Shown here: positions 39,500 through 49,187 of the stretch, piece by piece
Layout of the letters: the number at the start of each line of letters is the position of its first letter
Position numbering within the stretch: position 1 is the first letter of the stretch
DNA from: Daphnia pulex
Taxonomy: Eukaryota; Arthropoda; Branchiopoda; Diplostraca; Daphniidae
Reading direction: 5' to 3'
Assembly: GCF_021134715.1 (NCBI RefSeq)
Contig: NC_060021.1
Coordinates: forward strand, 10,324,501 to 10,388,500
DNA: 64,000 nt
The notes under the pieces: generated by a model
Told to the model about the DNA's origin: nothing
The model's database searches: none
What the model saw: the letters and a program-made list of their open reading frames with translations, nothing else
Translations under genes and position numbers: made by a program

Positions 39500-39605
39500 G
39501 TTTTTATTATCACAAGGAGCGTAGATCGTGAAAAAAGCCCCGGAGAAATCAAAACGCAACAGGGCGTCTCCTCTGTGCTGTTGCTCTGCTCCGCTGCAAT
39601 AAGCA

Positions 39606-39686
39606 GCCAGCCAGCCAGCCCCCGTTCTATAATACCAAACACTTGCACACACACACACACACCGCAGCATACACACACACACACAC
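39606..39686. repeat. (CCAG)n and two (AC)8 tracts
   Basis: A short CCAG tract (39606-39618) is followed by AC tracts at 39646-39662 and 39671-39686, separated by CGCAGCAT. Confidence 0.8.
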
Positions 39687-41735
39687 GGGGATATATATAA
39701 TCATCATCGCCACGTAATAACAACCGCACCGGGGCAAGGTGGATCAAATATATTTTTCTTTTAATTTTATTTTTCCTTTTTCTTATATTCAACGGGAAAG
39801 AATAAGAAGAAGGTGGTGGTGGTAGCCTGCTGGTGTGGAGGAACATGAAAAGAGAGAGAAACACATTCCAAGCGAATGAGAGAGAGAGGGGGGGGGGGAA
39901 CAACCGTCGTCCGTATTTCTTCGGTTGCCGCTGCTGCTGCTGTGCCGACTCTCTACACAACTTATATCTCTCTGGCTGACGCTTCTTATAATATTTTCTC
40001 TGTGTGTGTGTGTACCGTACCCTGGGTCCCTTTGCCTGTGGTATAACCTGCCTGGTGTAGTAGTAGTAGTATAGCCCAAGCCGCCACCGCCGCCACTAAT
40101 AACCCGACTGTTCCAGACTGCGTGGCACCCCCAACGGGCCTCCTAGGGTTCTTCTTTTTTTCTTTTCTTTTCTTATCCAGCACTTGGCCCGTTTTCTTAT
40201 ATTTTTATTTTTTTTTATTTCATTCTTGTCCTTTTCTCTTCTTCTGTCGTGTTATTTTACTTTTTTTATTTCATTTTTTTGTTTCCCGTTTCTTTTTATG
40301 ATTTCTTTCCCCCCTTTTATTTTATTTTTTCTTCTTCTTCTTCTCACCTGTGCGACTCAAAGAGCTAGGGGAAATAACATCTTCCACGCTCGACACTCAC
40401 ACTGCTGCAACGTAGTACATGTGTATGTACAAGGAATCTTTTCCCAACGTTTTTTTTTTATTCGGGGGCTTTGGATTCCATTGATGCAGCCCATGCACAG
40501 AAAGACCGGGCATACACAATGGCCACGTACAAATTTTGAAATTCGACACGAAAAAATAAAAGGAAAACAAGATGACCAACACCTGAAAGACGATCCTGCT
40601 GATTATATATATTGATCTGTTTTTTTCTGGTAGACCTTGGTGGTGGTGGGTACACGTCTGACATTCCTGGATCTAGTTGTTGTGTGTGTAGTGTCTTGTC
40701 ACGACTAATTGGCCGTGAGGTTGGAAACCGGAGAAACCGGAATTGTTTTAGAAGAAGTTTTCGGGGGGACCAACTTGATTGGGGAATAAATATTTCTTTT
40801 TTTTAAATATTTATTTTAAAAGCTGCTGAGTTGAGTGACGGCCGAGTGTCGACTGCTGGACTCCACCTCTGATATTCTTTGCCCGGCTTTTGCGTCTCTC
40901 ACCTCTTTGTCTCTGTCTGTCTAAAGCGTTGCCCGTGAAAAACCCCTGTGAAAACATTTCTCTGAATAATACACACGAAACTTATTCTAATCATCATCTC
41001 CCCTCTCCGCTGCTGGCCCGGCTGCTCAACGGCATTTTGACAACGACAAACAACACAACAACATGTAAGAAGAGAGAAAACAACAAGCTCCAAAATGCCC
41101 ATCGGGACCAAACAAATGGACCTCCCAATCAGGAAATGGGCTATCGGAAAACCTGGCCAGCAGCAGAGTGTCCGTGCACGATTGTGCGGACGCGGACATA
41201 CTCTCCCATTAATTATTTGAACGAAAAAAAATAGTAATAATAAGTCGGGGTTTTTTCTCGTTGTTTTATATTTTATTTTATTTATTTATTTGTTTGTTTT
41301 ATTTGTTTTTTCTTCTTCCAGGGTTTTTAATATTTTTTCCCTGCCCATGTTTTGTTTCTTTTATTTTCTTTCGTGAACACCAGCAAGCCGGTGAACCTGC
41401 ACGCGCGTTTCTGCAATTAAGTGACCGAGTACGCCGGACCGGAGAGATAGAGAGAGAGACCCATAGAAGCGCGGTCCGAATCCAAATGCGGTTAAGGCAT
41501 TCCTCCTTTTATTTTATTTTATTTTTCTTGTGTGTGTTTCTTTCTTTCTTTCTGGGTTTTTTTTTTTGTCTTGTTTGTTCTTTTTAATGGATGGTATCCA
41601 TTGAGAATTTACGGCAACACCGGAATGAGTATATGGTCAATAACCAATTGGCGTGGATTATAACCGCCGGGGTAATAAAAATACACGCACACAACAGCAG
41701 CCAACAGCCAGCGAAAGAGAAACGAAATAACACAC

Positions 41736-41753
41736 ACGTACGTACGTACGTAC
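41736..41753. repeat. (ACGT)4 self-complementary tract
   Basis: Four ACGT units flanked by ACACAC on the left and CACAC on the right. The unit is its own reverse complement, so the tract can extrude as a cruciform and is rich in CpG. A shorter version, ACGTACGTACGT, lies near 33973-33984. Confidence 0.8.
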
Positions 41754-42079
41754 ACACTTGTAGAAATGAGAAACAAAAGGTGAAAAAAATAAATAAATCG
41801 CCGTTGGAGGTGGACGTTGGATTCCATCGTTGGATGGTGTACTGGCGGCCATTTACTTGCACGCAAGGTGTAGAGTACACAAACGATGAATGCAGCTTAG
41901 CTAATAGAAAGGGGGGCTGGTTATACTATTACGTGTATCATCGAGTCGGTGAACTGGATAAAAAGCCGCGCTTCCGGATGGATGGGAAACGGCCGACATC
42001 GTTATCCTCGTTATTCCCGAATGTTTTGCATATTCCCAGTTGACACTGGGAACAAATTTTGACGGGGAAAAGAATTGGG

Positions 42080-42234
42080 AACAACAACAACAACAACAGA
42101 AAAAAAGGGAACGGCAATTGGTTGGTTAAGAAAACTCAGCTGCAGTTCTCTCTCCTCATTTGGATGCGGCCATTTCCTTTTCTATTCCGAGTTGATTATT
42201 ATCCCGGGCCAATTGTTGTTGTTGTTGTTGTTGT
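42080..42234. repeat. Inverted (AAC)6 / (TTG)7 tracts
   Basis: An AAC tract at 42080-42098 and a TTG tract at 42213-42234 are reverse complements separated by about 115 bases. Transcripts from either strand could fold into an 18- to 20-bp stem. Confidence 0.75.
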
Positions 42235-43454
42235 CGCTGTCGGCCATGCACAGAGAGAGAAAGAGCATCGCCGTCCATACAATTCCCTTCAAAAGGACAA
42301 ATAATAGCGAAGCTTACAAATAATCCAAAATGAATCGAGGCGGAGATGATGGAACAACCCCAAAAGAGAAAATCAAAATGTACAATTGCCCGGCTCCTTT
42401 TCTATCTCTTCCAACACATTCATTTTTTTTAATATTTTGGGTTGTTGTATTATATTTTAAATAATATTTTTTCTCTCTCTTATTTTCCAGGCTGCTGGCG
42501 TATAAGAGAATGAACATAAGGAAAAAATAAAAGAACTGAAAAGAAAAAGAGAATGAGAGAGGAAATATATAGAGCCTCCCCCGGTGGGAGGACGACCGAC
42601 GAGGGCACTTGTTGCCTGGCAGAGAAAAAAAAAAGTCAAATAACAAAAGAAATACCCGAAGAAAAAATATAAAAAAATATATATTTGTACATAAGAATTG
42701 TGGTGTGGTGAACGGGCCAGACAGCTTGGCACCGGCAGAGTGTGTGTGTGGATTCCCGCGCCGCCCCGATGGCAAAACTTCTTCACACACAAGCACCACC
42801 AAACATATAAGAGTGTCGAGGGAGAACCAACAACATGTGAAGAAGGTGGGAGAAAGAAAAAAAAAGGAGGTGGTTGGTGGTTGTGTGAGGAGAGCCCCAC
42901 CAGCCTATATCTATCTACACCTCTCTACCTACTACCTACTGCCTAACGTCTACACATATTCGACTATAACCCTCACGGTGGGGCGTCCGTTGTGTTGCGC
43001 GCTGGCCCTCTGTGTAACATCATTAGCGTTTTTCATTAAATCTGTCGACTTGTTGCTGCCAGCCATTTTCCCCTACCCTACCGCTTTTTATATCGACTTG
43101 ATACACCTCAACTATACACACTAGTGCGGGTAATACAGTTGGGGAAAAGAAAAAAAAGACAATTTTGATATTATAATAATTATTATAAGCTTCGATGAAT
43201 GATTCGCGGGGTCGCAAGTTTTCTTCCGGGTGTTATGGATCTATGGGCCAACTATACACGTCAAATAGAAAAAGAAAAGATTTGATCAAGGAGGTCGGGT
43301 GATGAGAGAAATGGACGCACCGAGTGGCTGCCAGCATCACAGCATCTCTCTCTTTTTTAATATCTTTCTCCTACCATGTATCTGACTCGCTTTTGGGTCT
43401 GCTTTATACACTTTAACAGTCACTTAATCATCCTGTTTTTCTTCTTCTTATATG

Positions 43455-43473
43455 GCTGCTGCTGCTGCTGCTG
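43455..43473. repeat. (GCT)6 tract
   Basis: Six GCT units about 1.2 kb beyond the 3' end of the forkhead coding region. Confidence 0.8.
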
Positions 43474-43685
43474 GATCTCTTCTAAAATGGATGGAATAAG
43501 CGGCCTCTGGTGTTGTTCAACAACAAGCCGACTGGGAATTGTCCGAATAAGCCATCAAACTCCGAAATCTTGTTCTTGATGAGAGAGAGATAGTGTACCG
43601 GCCGATGAATAAGAAAACAAAAATAAAAATAAAAAATATACGTACGCGTTGGTTTGAACTCGACTTGAGAGAGATAGGAGTTCTC

Positions 43686-43788
43686 CTGCTGCTGCTGCTG
43701 CTGCCATCCTTCCCATAATCTCGATGAAGACGGGTTTATATATGTGTATATTCCTCTTTTGACTCGATCCGCCCAGCAGCAGCAGCAG
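43686..43788. repeat. (CTG)6 and (CAG)5 tracts facing each other
   Basis: (CTG)6 at 43686-43703 and (CAG)5 at 43774-43788 are complementary and 70 bases apart, so a 15-bp stem is possible. Confidence 0.75.
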
Positions 43789-44709
43789 CCGACGCTATAA
43801 ATTATCTCTTAATCAATGTCCTGGCACACCTTTTGGTGTAGTACAACATAACCAGATCCCCCCCTTAACACCTCATCATCTTCTTCTCTCTTTCGGCCCA
43901 GGCAATTAGCCTACTGTGCACGAGATTGGAAGACATGCCACTATGCCGCCCACGGGCCAGCAAGCACTCTCGGCCGTCGGTAATCATTTCATCAAAGCTG
44001 CAAGTCTCATCATCATCTTCCATGGCTTCCGTTGAAATAACCAACTTGAAAAAAATTAAAAAATTTCTAAACTCGATTGGAATTCCTTTGAAACGGCACA
44101 ACCCCCAACGATTCAGTTTAAAAGTTGAAATGAAATAAAGTAAACTCAAAAGACGTTTGGATTTTAGTTTGTTTTTTCAACACGCTTTGTAATTGATCTG
44201 AGATGACACGCATATCCATTTGTTTGGGGAGAGGGAGGAGTTTGAATGAATAATATCGTTATAAATTATGTACAAGTACAGTGGCAACTGAATAGGTAGA
44301 CTCTATCAACTTTGTCTTTGCAAATACGTACAGGAGACACACACACAGACGCGAGGGAGCACATTTACTTGCATTTCTCAAATATAACATTGAACTCGGG
44401 GATATAATAATAGAACTGGTTCAAGACGCGGAAACCATATAATTCAAGAGTTTGGTTTGATAATTAGGATGAAGAGGTGAGGAGAGATTGGAGAGCAGAC
44501 TCGAATTGAATTAGCCATTCGGATCAAGACTTTGATCTTCTTGAATAGGAGACGCAATTCAATGTACAAAAATGGACAGGAAGTAGCTCGAACCCAGCCA
44601 TCCGGTATTACATATGTATAAGTTAACCAAGACCGCAAGCGGCCAAGTCAATTATGTGTGTGTCAACTGGGTCATTTTGGTGATGTCCGTCGCGTCATGA
44701 CGGATTTTT

Positions 44710-46314
44710 CTAGCTGGTCCTGGAGATCAATGGCGGCGAGGTGGGAGTGGCGGCCAGCGGTGAGGTCGAGCTGGAACGGGCTAACTGCTGCTGCTGCTGC
44801 TGGGGAGAGACGGACGGTGGTAGGCCCATGCCCATCAGTCCCGTGTTGAAACGGAGGTGATGGCCCTGGCCGTAAAAATCGGCGTAGGCGGCCGCCTGTT
44901 GCAACAGCGGATGGCCTAGCATGCCGAAAGGCGAGCTGCCCATGGCCTGCTGCGAGCTGGGCGGCATGGCCGAGTGGCGGACGGGCGAGTCGGAAGTGGC
45001 CGAGCCCAGCAGCCGCTCAACCGAGAAGCTGTGCGCCGGGTGGTGGTGGTGGTGAGCTGGCGGAGTCGAGACGATCGAGCCCATCTTGTTGTTGCCGGCC
45101 AACGGCGAGCTGAAGCCGCCGCCCAGAGCTGTTGGCACTTGCGACGGATGGTGGGCCGACGGATGGCTGCCCGGATGGGCCAGGAGATTGCCGTAGCCGG
45201 CCGAGGCCGCGTAACCCACCGCCGTGCTATAGCGATACAAAGCGGCCGCCGAATTGCAGAGCGAAGCGGCCAGACCGGGCCAGGCTCCCGTCGGCGTCGA
45301 GTAAGGATGATGCGGATGCTGGCCTACCGATCCCGGATGATGGGCCGAATTGGGAGCCACCGGGTGGAATCCAGCGGCGGCCGCCATGCCGGGATGGACG
45401 GGCGGCATGCCAGGGAAGCCGGCCAACGACGGGAAACCGAAACTGCGCTTGAAAGCGGCCAATCGGGACCTGGAAGCTGCGGTGGATCTCCTGCGCAATT
45501 TGCCGGTGGTGCCACCGATGAAGACGTCGTCGCTGGACGGATCGAGCATCCAGTAGTTGCCCTTGCCCGGGTCGTCGTAGTGGCGTGGCACCTTGACGAA
45601 GCACTTGTTGAGCGACAAATTGTGGCGGATGGAATTCTGCCAGCCCTGCTTGTTGTCCCGGTAATACGGAAAGTTCTTCATGATGAACTCGTAGATGCCG
45701 TTGAGGGTCAGACGCTTTTCGGCGCTGCTCCGGATGGCCATCATGATCAGGGCGTTGTAGGAGAACGGAGGCTTCTCATTCTTCTTGGACTTTTCGTCTT
45801 GGCCGTCCTTTTTATTGCTGCTGGAACTCTTGCTGGACGTCTTGGTCGGCCCATCCGCACATTCTTCGTCGCCCGTTTCACCTTTGACGCCCTTGTGGCT
45901 CTTGCTGGACGGCTTGTCGGCTTTGTTGTTGCCTCCGCCTCCGCTGCTCAGGTTGATGGTGCTGGACGACTCTGAGGAGCAGTTGAGATCCTTGAGACTG
46001 GCCTCCTCTTCGCTCTCGTCGGAGCGCAACGGACTGACGGCCTCCATGCCCTCGACGTCCAGGTCCTGCTCCTCGTCGGTGTAGACGTCGTCCACTTCGC
46101 TGTTGTCACTGTACACGTTCTCCTTCATGGCCGTCGAGGAGGTGGACGAGTCGGGCCGGTGCTGCTGCTGTTGCTGGTGGTGCAGGTACGGGGCCGTCTC
46201 GTGGTGACGGTGGTGGACGGCCGTTTCCGGCAGGAGAGACAAAATGGAGAAGGACGGCGGAGCGCGGGCCATGGCCGGTTGTGGCAGAGATTGGGGGCCC
46301 TCCACTTTGACCAT
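44710..46314 (-). CDS. slp: Forkhead transcription factor, FoxG/sloppy-paired type
   Basis: A nuclear sequence-specific DNA-binding repressor. FoxG/Slp proteins act in segmentation and head or forebrain patterning, in part through Groucho. There is a single exon of 534 residues. The forkhead domain spans about 181-275, starting [16 protein letters not shown], with recognition helix [10 protein letters not shown] at 227-236. The FoxG signature [20 protein letters not shown] follows. Two eh1-type Groucho motifs are visible: FSILSLL at 22-28 and FSVERLL at 430-436. The N-terminal half has acidic and serine-rich linkers ([15 protein letters not shown]). The C-terminal part is rich in His, Ala, Pro and Gln. 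The ATG at 46314 is the first in frame and has a strong context (A at -3, G at +4). The frame stays open about 60 codons upstream but has no ATG. FoxG identity is firm; the symbol assumes arthropod naming. Confidence 0.95.
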   Translation of the reverse strand: MVKVEGPQSLPQPAMARAPPSFSILSLLPETAVHHRHHETAPYLHHQQQQQHRPDSSTSSTAMKENVYSDNSEVDDVYTDEEQDLDVEGMEAVSPLRSDESEEEASLKDLNCSSESSSTINLSSGGGGNNKADKPSSKSHKGVKGETGDEECADGPTKTSSKSSSSNKKDGQDEKSKKNEKPPFSYNALIMMAIRSSAEKRLTLNGIYEFIMKNFPYYRDNKQGWQNSIRHNLSLNKCFVKVPRHYDDPGKGNYWMLDPSSDDVFIGGTTGKLRRRSTAASRSRLAAFKRSFGFPSLAGFPGMPPVHPGMAAAAGFHPVAPNSAHHPGSVGQHPHHPYSTPTGAWPGLAASLCNSAAALYRYSTAVGYAASAGYGNLLAHPGSHPSAHHPSQVPTALGGGFSSPLAGNNKMGSIVSTPPAHHHHHPAHSFSVERLLGSATSDSPVRHSAMPPSSQQAMGSSPFGMLGHPLLQQAAAYADFYGQGHHLRFNTGLMGMGLPPSVSPQQQQQQLARSSSTSPLAATPTSPPLISRTS

Positions 46315-46700
46315 CTTACCACTGCTGCTGCCCGTCGTCGTCGTCGTCCTGGGAGTGCTGGGATCAGAAGCCAGTTCGAGAAGCGAGTCCAGCGTTTCGC
46401 TAACGGCCTTTGCTGCCTCTCGATGCTGGACACAAAATTCAATAACGATGGCACTTTTGCTGTTGAAAAAAACTAAACTTGGTCGCAAGTTCACACTTGT
46501 AGTCTGGGCAGAGATGCGAATGTGACGGACAGCTGTCAGTTATTAATAACAACCCGAATTGACGGATGGCAACAACAACAACTGGCCAAAATTTGAGATA
46601 AAGGTCAATAGTTGACAACTGCTGAGAGAGAGGAAATAAAAACCAAAACTTTGCTGGGCAACGAAACAAGAAGAGTACGTCTGTCCTGATCAGCGCTGGC
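46315..46700 (-). promoter_or_regulatory. 5' leader and proximal promoter of the forkhead gene
   Basis: Sequence immediately upstream of the ATG at 46314. It keeps an open frame up to about 46494, probably by chance or because of coding-like composition in the leader. It includes an E-box (CAGCTG near 46530) and TTATTAATAAC. I see no convincing TATA box. Placement of the transcription start is not possible from the sequence. Confidence 0.4.
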
Positions 46701-47203
46701 TAGCCGAATAATGTCCACACCACAGATGGGCTCCCAGTTTTAATGTTTGGCCAGGTGGGCGGGACCTAAAGTTCTTTTTTGGTGGGGCTGGTTGTGTGTT
46801 GTTGGTCTTTGGCCAGGGTCGTCTTTAAGACTCGCCCCCCTTTTCGTTCTCGCTGGATGGAAGGAGACCATTCCGGCGGCCGGTCCGGCTCCTCCCACCA
46901 TCATGGCAGCCGCCAATGAAGCTCCGGCTGGGGGCGGAGCGTTCGCTCGAACGGAAAGGGGAGGTTCCCTGTTTTATTTTTATTTTATTTTCTGGTTTGT
47001 TCCCACAGATGCGGAGGAGAGAGAAAAATTGCTGGGCCGTCGCCCGTCGGGGTATGTACAGGAAAAATAAGAGCCCCCCGACGTGAAACATCTTCATACT
47101 CTTATTGTTGTTGTCTACACACACACACTGTGTGTATACGTGTATAGACGCGTTAGAAAGCTCCATGTTCCAGGACACACCTCCCTCCCCTCGTTTACAC
47201 TTT

Positions 47204-47225
47204 CCATCCATCCATCCATCCATCC
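47204..47225. repeat. (CCAT)5 microsatellite
   Basis: Five tandem CCAT units about 900 bases upstream of the forkhead start codon. Confidence 0.8.
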
Positions 47226-47962
47226 TTGCTCCTATACGTGTTTTTGTTGTGTGGCTATTTTATCCTATCCATAGTGTACACATTCAGACGTCTCTATACT
47301 TGGCACGGCTATAGATGCGGAGTAGGTGTACACACACACATTTGGCTCTCCTCTATGCCGTACAACATTGACAAATATTTTCTAATATTTTGAGACGAGG
47401 TTCCAACGGCATTTTCCACTCGGTTTCCCAGAGGTTTTTTTTGTATTTGTATTTTTCTTTCTTTTGACTTTTTTCTCTCTCCCCATCATTCTTATAAATC
47501 CCATCAGTGCGATCAAAGCTGGATGCCTTTTCAGATTTTTATTTTTATTTTGTTAAGTTGGCGTCAATTGTCTTATGACTTTGAAATTGAATGAATGACG
47601 TGTCTGTATTCCGTTTGAACTTTCGGCATCAATTGGCATCGTTTCGTCAATTGCACAGCTGGAAAAACAGAAATAAATAAATCAAGAGAATAGAAAATGA
47701 TTGTGAGCTGGAGAATGAAACTGGAACCGGTTAAACCGACGGGCGCCCTTTCACGTTGATTGTTGAGTCGAATTAAAAGTGTTGGAGAGAAAAGAGCCAG
47801 TGGTGGAAAAGAATTGGATTTTTTTCCTTTTTTCTTTCTCACATGGCCGACTCACAGTCCCCCCACCCTTGACTTATTTAATTTAATTAAACTAAAACTT
47901 ATTTCCTCAACTTATTCCCTTGTCGTTTTTAAGCAGTTTGGATTTTGATTTTTGATCATAAA

Positions 47963-48013
47963 ATTCTAATTACTAATCGATATTTTATTATCGTAAGCAT
48001 GACTAATTAGAAT
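47963..48013. repeat. Inverted TAATTA-containing repeat
   Basis: ATTCTAATTA at 47963-47972 is repeated in reverse complement as TAATTAGAAT at 48004-48013. The 31 bases between include an ATCGAT core. It sits just outside the left edge of repeat copy 2, so it could be a terminal feature of an insertion or a pair of homeodomain sites upstream of the forkhead gene. Confidence 0.5.
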
Positions 48014-48019
48014 AAAATT

Positions 48020-49187
48020 CGTCTGCTCTTGTTGAGTTGAAAATTTCGGGAAGACAAAGCAGAGACAAAGTTTAAGCATGGTTCAAGATTTCTTTTAGAG
48101 CCTATATTTCTTTTTGATAACTGTTATACTCCGTGCTGTTAAGCGGGTAAAAAATACTAAGAATACTATTACAATGATTGTGGAAGCTATAGAAGAGATA
48201 AACCAGTTCCAAATTTGTTAATTGTTAGTTCTGACTAGCATTTGCCATGTGATTGCCCTGTTGATGCATGGCAGTTTGTTGTACTATGTAACCCTTTTTT
48301 CTTTTTTTACAGATTTGAGACCAGAGCCATCATGACTACACAATTTGCAAGTTTTTCTTGGGCAGGTATTGGCAACCTGTCACCAGCAACAATCTCAGGT
48401 TAATCGATTGGGTAATGATTTTCGTTACTTTTTCCTGTGACCTGCCACATATTTGAATGATGCATGACTTGCATCAATGCAGTGTGTTAAATTTAAACCT
48501 TAAATTCTTCCATTTATTAACAATCAAGGTTTACCCATCAGTGTTTCATTTTCATCTTTACCTGACTTGTTGTTTCAATATTTATTCGTAACCCATTTTT
48601 TATTTTTCATTCAGATAAACAGCATCCCCTTCAATTGGAGAAACGTCCGTTGTCAATTGAGTTATGGATCTCTCTAACTCTTTCTTCAAAATGTGTTGTG
48701 TACGCCCATGTGAATGTGGGTGTATTCACGAGGGACACCCTTTTTACCCTATCCCGTCTGGTGTCATTTAACTCTTCATCGGATGGATGGAGCAACTGAA
48801 GTAGATGCCTGGCTGTATTTCCCAGGCACAAAGGTAGGAGACAAAATTGATCTCTATTTTTCTTTTTTGGCGGTTTTTGGTGGGGTTGGTTATAAATCGT
48901 TACGTAGTCACAGACTATGTTTCTTCCTGAGCTATAGGCGGTTGACTCTTGACTGCAACTGTTTTCTCTCCGTTTTTGTTTTTTTTCTCAGTCAGGGTTC
49001 ACTAAAAATCTCATTAGTCGAACGACTGCAGATCAGGCTTGTTTTGTTTTGTACCTCACAACTTTTTCTGTGGGTAGAAAACCATCACATTTGAAAATAT
49101 TTGAATTTTAAACACTTGAAGGAAAGTGCAATGTTCAAAACAATTTTTTTACCGAGAGGAGCCTGCCGCCACACCGGTACCTCCTCA
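48020..49187. repeat. Dispersed 1.1-kb repeat, copy 2
   Basis: Inverted relative to copy 1 at 30064-31126. On the plus strand an acceptor-like CTTTTTTTACAG is followed by the equivalent of the copy 1 reading, but a 4-base deletion shifts the frame. A second acceptor-like tract (ATTTTTCATTCAG, ending about 48614) starts a segment of about 93 bases that is absent from copy 1. From there about 60 codons are open, with readings such as HPLQLEKRPLSIELWISLTL. The minus strand also holds an open frame at 48831-48631 with QLLHPSDEELNDTRRDRV, partly conserved in copy 1. Class and function are unknown. Confidence 0.75.

Larger units (their letters stand above)
31127..44709. other. Noncoding region on the 3' side of the forkhead gene
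   Basis: About 13.6 kb with no recognisable protein. The longest frames (226 codons at 35582-36262 on the minus strand, 174 codons at 39436-39960 on the minus strand) run through simple repeats and look like chance. Trinucleotide (CTG)5-6 tracts are common here. The stretch at about 43880-44060 is less repetitive; its minus-strand frame reads EDDDETCSFDEMITDGREC, but no start or splice support is clear. Confidence 0.6.
46701..48019. other. Upstream flank of the forkhead gene
   Basis: GC-richer DNA (46740-47060) grades into AT-rich DNA up to the repeat copy 2. A (CCAT)5 tract lies at 47204-47225. The open frame at 46747-47070 lacks recognisable features. Homeodomain-type TAATTA cores cluster at about 47963-48013. 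Probably regulatory DNA of the forkhead gene; this is inference from position. Confidence 0.45.

Noticed and set aside
44974..45975. Open frame of 333 codons on the plus strand, antisense to the forkhead gene
   Set aside because: It is the mirror of the GC-rich codon use of the forkhead coding sequence. It reads as Arg/Gly/Val-rich protein with no domain.
30064..49187. Long terminal repeat retrotransposon with the 1.1-kb copies as LTRs
   Set aside because: The copies are inverted, not direct, and no reverse transcriptase, integrase or gag-like reading lies between them; the interval contains a host developmental gene.
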